A stretch of 64,000 bases of DNA from Ceratodon purpureus (Eukaryota; Streptophyta; Bryopsida; Pseudoditrichales; Ditrichaceae): contig CM026424.1 of the NCBI GenBank assembly GCA_014871385.1, forward strand, positions 18,323,357 to 18,387,356, read 5' to 3'. A model generated the notes under the pieces. The model searched no databases. It saw nothing but the letters and a program-made list of their open reading frames with translations, and was not told where the DNA came from. A program made the translations under genes and the position numbers. Shown piece after piece: positions 59,141 through 64,000 of this stretch (position 1 is its first letter; the number at the start of each line of letters is the position of its first letter).

Positions 59141-59584
59141 TCTATATAGATGGACATGTGTGTTTTATCACTAATGTCATAATTGGCAATAACAATTGTG
59201 TTGTGGAGAGAGAGGAGAATTTTTGGTCCAATTAAAATAGTTGGCATGCTAAGTCACCTTGTAACTCTTCTTCACGACAAGAGTTTCTGCTATAATATAA
59301 GGGATTTTGTTAAATTTAAGGGTGTTATATCACCTACTCTAACACCCTTATTGTTAACTTGTGTATTTGAAAATTTTAAAGACTAAGAATTTTGATTTTA
59401 GAAATAGATAATTTTTTCAGCCTATTTTTTTCAATAAAAGTATTTAATCCCTAAAGAACAAACATATCCAAGACGAGTCTAGTGAATTTGGAAATGTACC
59501 AATCACTTCAATATAATTTTTTCTTTTTTTGAAATTTTAATGAAGGTAGATATGTGTAAAACCTTTCCAACAAAACAAACCTCA
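59141..59584. other. AT-rich intergenic, nothing recognised
   Basis: No gene seen; the frame at 59183-59386 is without motif. Confidence 0.45.
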
Positions 59585-59870
59585 TCAAGTTTTGATAAAT
59601 ATTGAAAGAATTATGAGGTTCTTAAGATTTTAGTTCAAAACAAGGCAATAAAAGCACTGCTAAAAAAAACTTCTAATTATTTCTCAAAAATCTAAAAATA
59701 GAATTAAATTTAGTAGTTTTCTATGTAGATAGGAAGCTTTTTTTGTTCCATTCTAAGAAGTCAAGAAATTGATACAAAAAGCCAAATTTTCTCGGCACTT
59801 GCAAAAATCCCTCCAAAACAAATCCTTTAATTTCATCTTGAGCTTGATTTCAATAATTTTCAAAAAATAA
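59585..59870. repeat. Dispersed repeat, copy 2
   Basis: Second copy of the block at 51905-52170, same orientation, with small insertions. Confidence 0.7.
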
Positions 59871-61764
59871 GAGAAGGAAAAGATTACCATAGATTTTTAC
59901 CACATTCTCACCATTGAAATGAACCCCTAATGTCAAATGCCCTCAATAATGCAAAAAACCCTCCAAACTGCGCTCTTTAAATGCAAGGTGCAAATTTCTA
60001 ATTTTGATGTATTTTTGAATATGCAACCGTAAAATCTTGTACCTAACTTGTATGTGCATATGTATGTCAAATCTTAAATTCAAATTCCTTACCAATTGTG
60101 AGATCATAATGTTTAAAGATGGAAAAAATGGTTTTTGTTTGTTGGAAAAATGGTAACAAGTTTTTTGAGGGCCAAAAAAACCATTTTTGGTAGAAAATCT
60201 GATATGAAGCTCTTCAAATTCTTGTTTTTAGGTGAGTTAGGAACATGCCTTTGCAATTTTTACCCTCATACGACCTATAAAACCTAAAGAAATGCTTGAT
60301 TATTCACATAGAGCTATGCTGAAATTCAACTACAAAGGCCAATCTTTGACAATAAAAAAGGCATGCGAAGAATAATTGGATTGAAAATTCAAACTGTGAG
60401 ATCATGCCTTAAAACTTTATTTACTCGAACAAAAAACAAAACTTGACAAAAATGAGAGATCTCAATTTTTGGTGAATTTTTGAAGTTTCTGCAATTTAAT
60501 TGATTTTGGGCAGTTTTTGAGAATAAATGAGCATATACGGCAGTTATGGAAAACTCTACAATCCGCCAAAATTAGAAATTTCATTTTATCTAAATTTAGT
60601 AATTGCGAACCTGACTAGACTAAAATCAACCCTGATGTAGGTTAATTTCGACATTAGGGGTTAAGATTATTATATTTTATACTTATTTAATTGATGGTTT
60701 AGGTTTTATTATCATTTTATACTTCTATGTACCTTGTAAGTTTTTGAAAAGTAAGTGATCAAGTTTATTCTTTTGAATCATTTACTTATGACAATACCAA
60801 GTTTCTCAATTGATAACACAAAGCCATATTTTTTGAAAATTAAGAACAATTGAAATTTGAGCTTTATAAGGAATTGAAAACATTTGTTCTTGAAGTTTAG
60901 GGCCTATGACCTTGCAATTCATTTATAATTAGTTAACTTTTGTAATCATTTGGAGATAGATTTTTTTACAACGATAACTATAAGATTCTAAGGTTGGATT
61001 CATTAGAAATGTCACAATGTCAAATCAGATAGCTTGCTTTATCATGAGGTTTTAAATGATATTTTTGTGGGGAAAATAGTTTGTTTTCTTGAAGGTTAAT
61101 ACATGTCATGACGTATTCAAACAAAATGCAAATTTGACAAAATAATGGATTGCAACATGTTCCATAAACATATAACAAAAAGTATTAGAATACTATAATC
61201 CATTAGATACGTCTTGAACACATTTTTTTCAAATTCATCTATAACTTCAATAAAAATATTTGAGGTGTGCGCATAAAATTAGTATTTAAAGACTACGGAG
61301 TGAAGGAAAATAAGGGAAAATTTTATATAATGCAATAAATAAAAATTATTTGAAGTAGATTGATAATTCTAAAATATGTTTTCTATACTGTAACACCTTA
61401 GCAAGTCTATTCTTAAATAATTCTAAATATTAAAAATATTAAAAATGGAAATTATTAAGACAAAAGAACAACAAAAGAATAAATTAGTTTTTACAATATT
61501 TTGTCATTTCTAAGCCATTTAAGGTAATTTTTACTTATTTAATGCCAAAAAACAATAGTTGAGAAATTCAATTTTTAATGGACAAACCTTAATTTTTCAT
61601 ATAAAATAAATATTCATTTGCTGAGGACCAAACCTGCTATGGTGTTAGGTACATTGTACTCTCTATTTAGAAATCGAAATCAAAATTAACCTTTAAAAAA
61701 CAAGTGGTTTTGGAAGTTCCAAAACCCAAAACAACCATTTTTGACCACCTTGTGGGAACGACGG
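59871..61764. other. AT-rich intergenic, nothing recognised
   Basis: Nearly devoid of open frames longer than 60 codons on either strand; no RNA gene seen. Confidence 0.55.
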
Positions 61765-61770
61765 TTTGGA

Positions 61771-61997
61771 CCACTGTCCGGGAAGAGCCGGCGGTTAGTT
61801 ACAAGGCTACCGGATGGGTTTGGAAAATAACTGGTAGATTTTCAAGGATAGAGGCAAATCACCGGATCAAATGATTGAAAAATAATTATATTTAGTATTC
61901 ATAGACATGATAAACTGGGTATAATCTACAATAACCGGCTGCTTTTTGAAAATAGTGGAAATAGGCTGGTTGGCTCAGAAACCTTCCCGAACAGTGG
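61771..61997. mobile_element. 227-bp MITE with 15-bp TIRs and TTTGGA target duplication
   Basis: The ends CCACTGTCCGGGAAG (61771-61785) and its near-perfect inverse CTTCCCGAACAGTGG (61983-61997) are flanked on both sides by TTTGGA (61765-61770; 61998-62003). One mismatch in 15. The interior contains GCCGGCGGTTAGTTACAAG, similar to a block near 51390. Confidence 0.8.
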
Positions 61998-62003
61998 TTT
62001 GGA

Positions 62004-62947
62004 CAAAGAATAGTTGCTTTCTTTAGACATCCAACCATAAGATCTTGTACTTTACCTTCTTTAGAAATACTAATTAAATTACATGTGACATTGTAACTCT
62101 CTAAAATTGCATTGCATTATAGCTTTTAGTCTTAAATATGTCATGTGCAGTCTTACATCTTCTAGGTAGTAATTTCTACTTGATTACGAGGACATTGGTT
62201 GAGCTTGGTGAACAGATTAGATAGTCAACAATGTTTAAAAGATACTTGAAATTCTCAGATCATTGTGTCGGCGAGGCAGCGAAATTGAAATTGGTGTGCA
62301 ATCAAATTTCTCCACTGCCCTGTCTGTCTCACGCATCGGGGTCTCGGTTGCTTGGTATTGGACGTGCTTTAGCATTTGCTCAGGATTCCAAAATTTACTA
62401 CCTGAATCATCGGTATAAATTGGTAGTTCGCGACGATCGTAGAAACTGTTCTTGGATTTAGCTGATGTCAACAGAACTATAAACTTTTTGATATGACTCG
62501 ACTCATAAATGGTTTTTGTCATTCATTTCAAAAACTCAGAAAACTTTGAGGGCAGAAATCAAGCGGTGATGGAAAGAAAGTTCTACTTAAGAGCAACAAA
62601 GAGTACTTAACCAATCCTATTACTGCATGCTCACTCGATTTCGTTTATAAAATTACATGTATAAATGCACAACCTAAGCTTCTAAGGGCGGCCGATACTT
62701 CTCTCATTATATTGTATGCAACGAACAAAGGACATTCTCAAAACCTATTAGGTACTAGGTGCCAGGTACAAATTTATGTTCATCCACAGCTTATTTGGCA
62801 GCTCAAAGGTCCTCCACCAGACTTACACATTTTGAAAAGTTAGGCTACGACTCTACGTTATGTGAGTCGTGACCCTGGTCGCCAAATCATCCACCATGGA
62901 TACTGAAGTTATTATCCATGGATTAATTCATTGGAATTGGGTTGTCT
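62004..62947. other. Intergenic, nothing recognised
   Basis: Frames at 62231-62461 (+) and 62235-62522 (-) overlap and have no motif. Confidence 0.4.
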
Positions 62948-63304
62948 CTACCCGCAAATTGCAAAAGAATATTTTGCCATTTCATTTCCTGTAAATCTAT
63001 GAAAAAGGACACATCTATGGCTCTTGACACGCTTCTCTCTTGCCATTTGTTTTAGATGTTTTGCAATGGTATGAGTCGGGTTCAGTTTCTGCATCACCAT
63101 GAGATTGCTATCCAGGCCAGCTCGAATCTTTTCTATATTCGATGCAGTCTCGAGGTCTCTCTGCAGTTGTGAGTTTGAGGATCCGGCCAATAGCTCCAAC
63201 ATCTCTTCTCCTCGCCTATTTGGGTCCTCCTTTGGAAGAATGAGGTGCTGTGATGTTGTTGCTTCCTCATTCCTCCCACCGATGTTGTCCTTGGAAAATA
63301 AAAT
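62948..63304 (-). CDS. Possible 3'-terminal exon of an unrecognised minus-strand gene
   Basis: On the minus strand an acceptor-like TTGTCTTGTTCAG is followed by a segment open in two frames. One ends at about 63106 (GEDVGAIGRILKLTTAERPR). The other runs to 62948 (EKMLELLAGSSNSQLQRDLE then IEKIRAGLDSNLMVMQKLNP), helical and more gene-like. No upstream exon was found before the tRNA genes. Family unknown. Confidence 0.3.
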   Translation of the reverse strand: MLFSKDNIGGRNEEATTSQHLILPKEDPNRRGEEMLELLAGSSNSQLQRDLETASNIEKIRAGLDSNLMVMQKLNPTHTIAKHLKQMAREKRVKSHRCVLFHRFTGNEMAKYSFAICG

Positions 63305-63309
63305 CTGAA

Positions 63310-63775
63310 CAAGACAACATACTAACTAGGGACTGATGACTACCTCATACAGCAAGGTCCAGCAAAATATCCGTTATCTATCAAAATCCAATTACAATCT
63401 GGAGGCCATTTATGGAATTTTATAAATGAAGTGCATGATCAGCAGTAGGGTACATATTTGTATAATAAAATTGAGACAAATATAGTAAATGAGCATTCTC
63501 TTCGTGCATGAGCCTACTGTTTATTACAACAGACGGCATTTTTCAACACTTTCTTGGTTAAAAAGCATACTCTGTAACACCAAGTTCAGTCAGAAAAAAA
63601 TATGGTAATGGAGTTTTAAAGGAAACTGATTTGTGAAAGGTACTGAAAAAATATCACTCACAAGCAAGCGAAGAGGAAAAAGAGAAGCGGAACGCCACAG
63701 TACATGTTCCTGATACCCGGCATATGAACGGGTCCGATACCACAGTCATCTCCGTCCGGGTGCTGAAGGGTCCCG
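63310..63775. other. Intergenic region before the tRNA pair
   Basis: No gene seen. Confidence 0.4.
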
Positions 63776-63849
63776 GTTCTCGTGGTGTAGTTGGTCATCA
63801 CGTCAGTCTAACACACTGAAGGTCTCCGGTTCGAACCCGGACGAGAACA
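63776..63849 (+). tRNA. tRNA-Val (anticodon AAC)
   Basis: A cloverleaf folds without mismatch in the acceptor stem (GTTCTCG with CGAGAAC). The anticodon arm is TCAGT-CTAACAC-ACTGA with AAC in the loop. The T arm is TCCGG-TTCGAAC-CCGGA, and the discriminator is A. The D arm contains the A-box-like TGGTGTAGTTGG and the T arm the B box GGTTCGAACCC. No intron. It agrees closely with plant nuclear tRNA-Val(AAC) as I remember it. Confidence 0.95.
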
Positions 63850-63893
63850 GTGCCGACTTTTCCGTTGTAACTTGGTGGGCCCCGGTTAGGGAA

Positions 63894-63921
63894 CGACACG
63901 TGTCGTAGGGCGACACGTGTC
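63894..63921. promoter_or_regulatory. Duplicated CGACACGTGT palindrome (G-box core CACGTG) between the two tRNA genes
   Basis: CGACACGTGTCG at 63894-63905 is itself a perfect palindrome. CGACACGTGTC is repeated at 63911-63921 after a 5-base gap, directly before tRNA-Phe. CACGTG is the plant G-box core; use here is unproven because tRNA genes have internal promoters. Confidence 0.5.
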
Positions 63922-63923
63922 AT

Positions 63924-63928
63924 GCGGG

Positions 63929-63971
<43 letters not shown>

Positions 63972-63996
63972 GCGTGTTCGATCCACGCTCACCGCA
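63924..63996 (+). tRNA. tRNA-Phe (anticodon GAA)
   Basis: GCGGGGA acceptor with TCACCGC (one G-A mismatch, which I recall in plant nuclear tRNA-Phe as well). D arm GCTCAGTTGGGAGAGC, anticodon arm CAGA-CTGAAGA-TCTG with GAA, T arm GCGTG-TTCGATC-CACGC, discriminator A. No intron. Confidence 0.96.
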
Positions 63997-64000
63997 TTCA

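Noticed and set aside
59035..59247. 70-codon minus-strand ORF rich in Ile/Tyr/His
   Set aside because: It is a translation of the AT microsatellite.
63798..63992. 64-codon minus-strand ORF
   Set aside because: It is the complement of the two tRNA genes.

Overview
This is a stretch of land-plant nuclear genome. Genes have short, AT-rich introns with GT-AG borders. The window holds a plant kinesin-7 tail, an eight-cysteine lipid-transfer protein, an F-box protein and tRNA genes of plant type, in a low-density, AT-rich, repeat-filled background. I cannot fix the species; a seedless plant (bryophyte, lycophyte or fern) is my guess, not a demonstrated fact.

Host genes, left to right: the 3' half of a kinesin-7 heavy chain (265-2817, +); a nine-exon seven-transmembrane protein of probable GOST/LUSTR type (20777-24345, +); a DIR1-like lipid-transfer protein (52912-53301, -); a single-exon F-box protein (54151-55602, -); a doubtful 3' exon (about 62948-63304, -); and tRNA-Val(AAC) and tRNA-Phe(GAA) at the right edge. 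Between them lie relics of a hAT transposon (about 13.9-16.8 kb) and a Tc1/mariner element (29.3-30.4 kb), several MITE- or foldback-like repeats, tandem repeats and long gene-free AT-rich stretches.

The exciting part is 31261-49765. I read it as one 18.5-kb DNA transposon with perfect 26-bp terminal inverted repeats flanked on both sides by TA. On its left arm (minus strand) it carries a 945-aa transposase-like protein with a DNxxxDNKN...VGHTHDDID core. On its right arm (plus strand) are three cargo genes. The first is a four-exon, 1253-aa protein that reads as a ParB/sulfiredoxin-like domain followed by a degenerate amino-methyltransferase-like segment. The second is a NIF/FCP1-type HAD protein with an altered active site. 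The third is a small basic protein. The middle (35.6-40.4 kb) is AT-rich and holds telomere-like repeats and a nested inverted-repeat structure around a 112-aa ORF.

The element is studded with about 30 copies of a palindrome (arm TTTAGCTCGA, one central base, then the reverse complement). There is an 8-copy array in the predicted leader intron of the transposase gene and a 12-copy array in the first intron of the ParB/methyltransferase-like gene. Single copies sit in nearly every other intron or spacer, and a variant form (TTTAGGTCGA) lies near both ends. My inference is that the palindromes are binding or modification sites for one of the element's own proteins. The sequence alone does not prove this.
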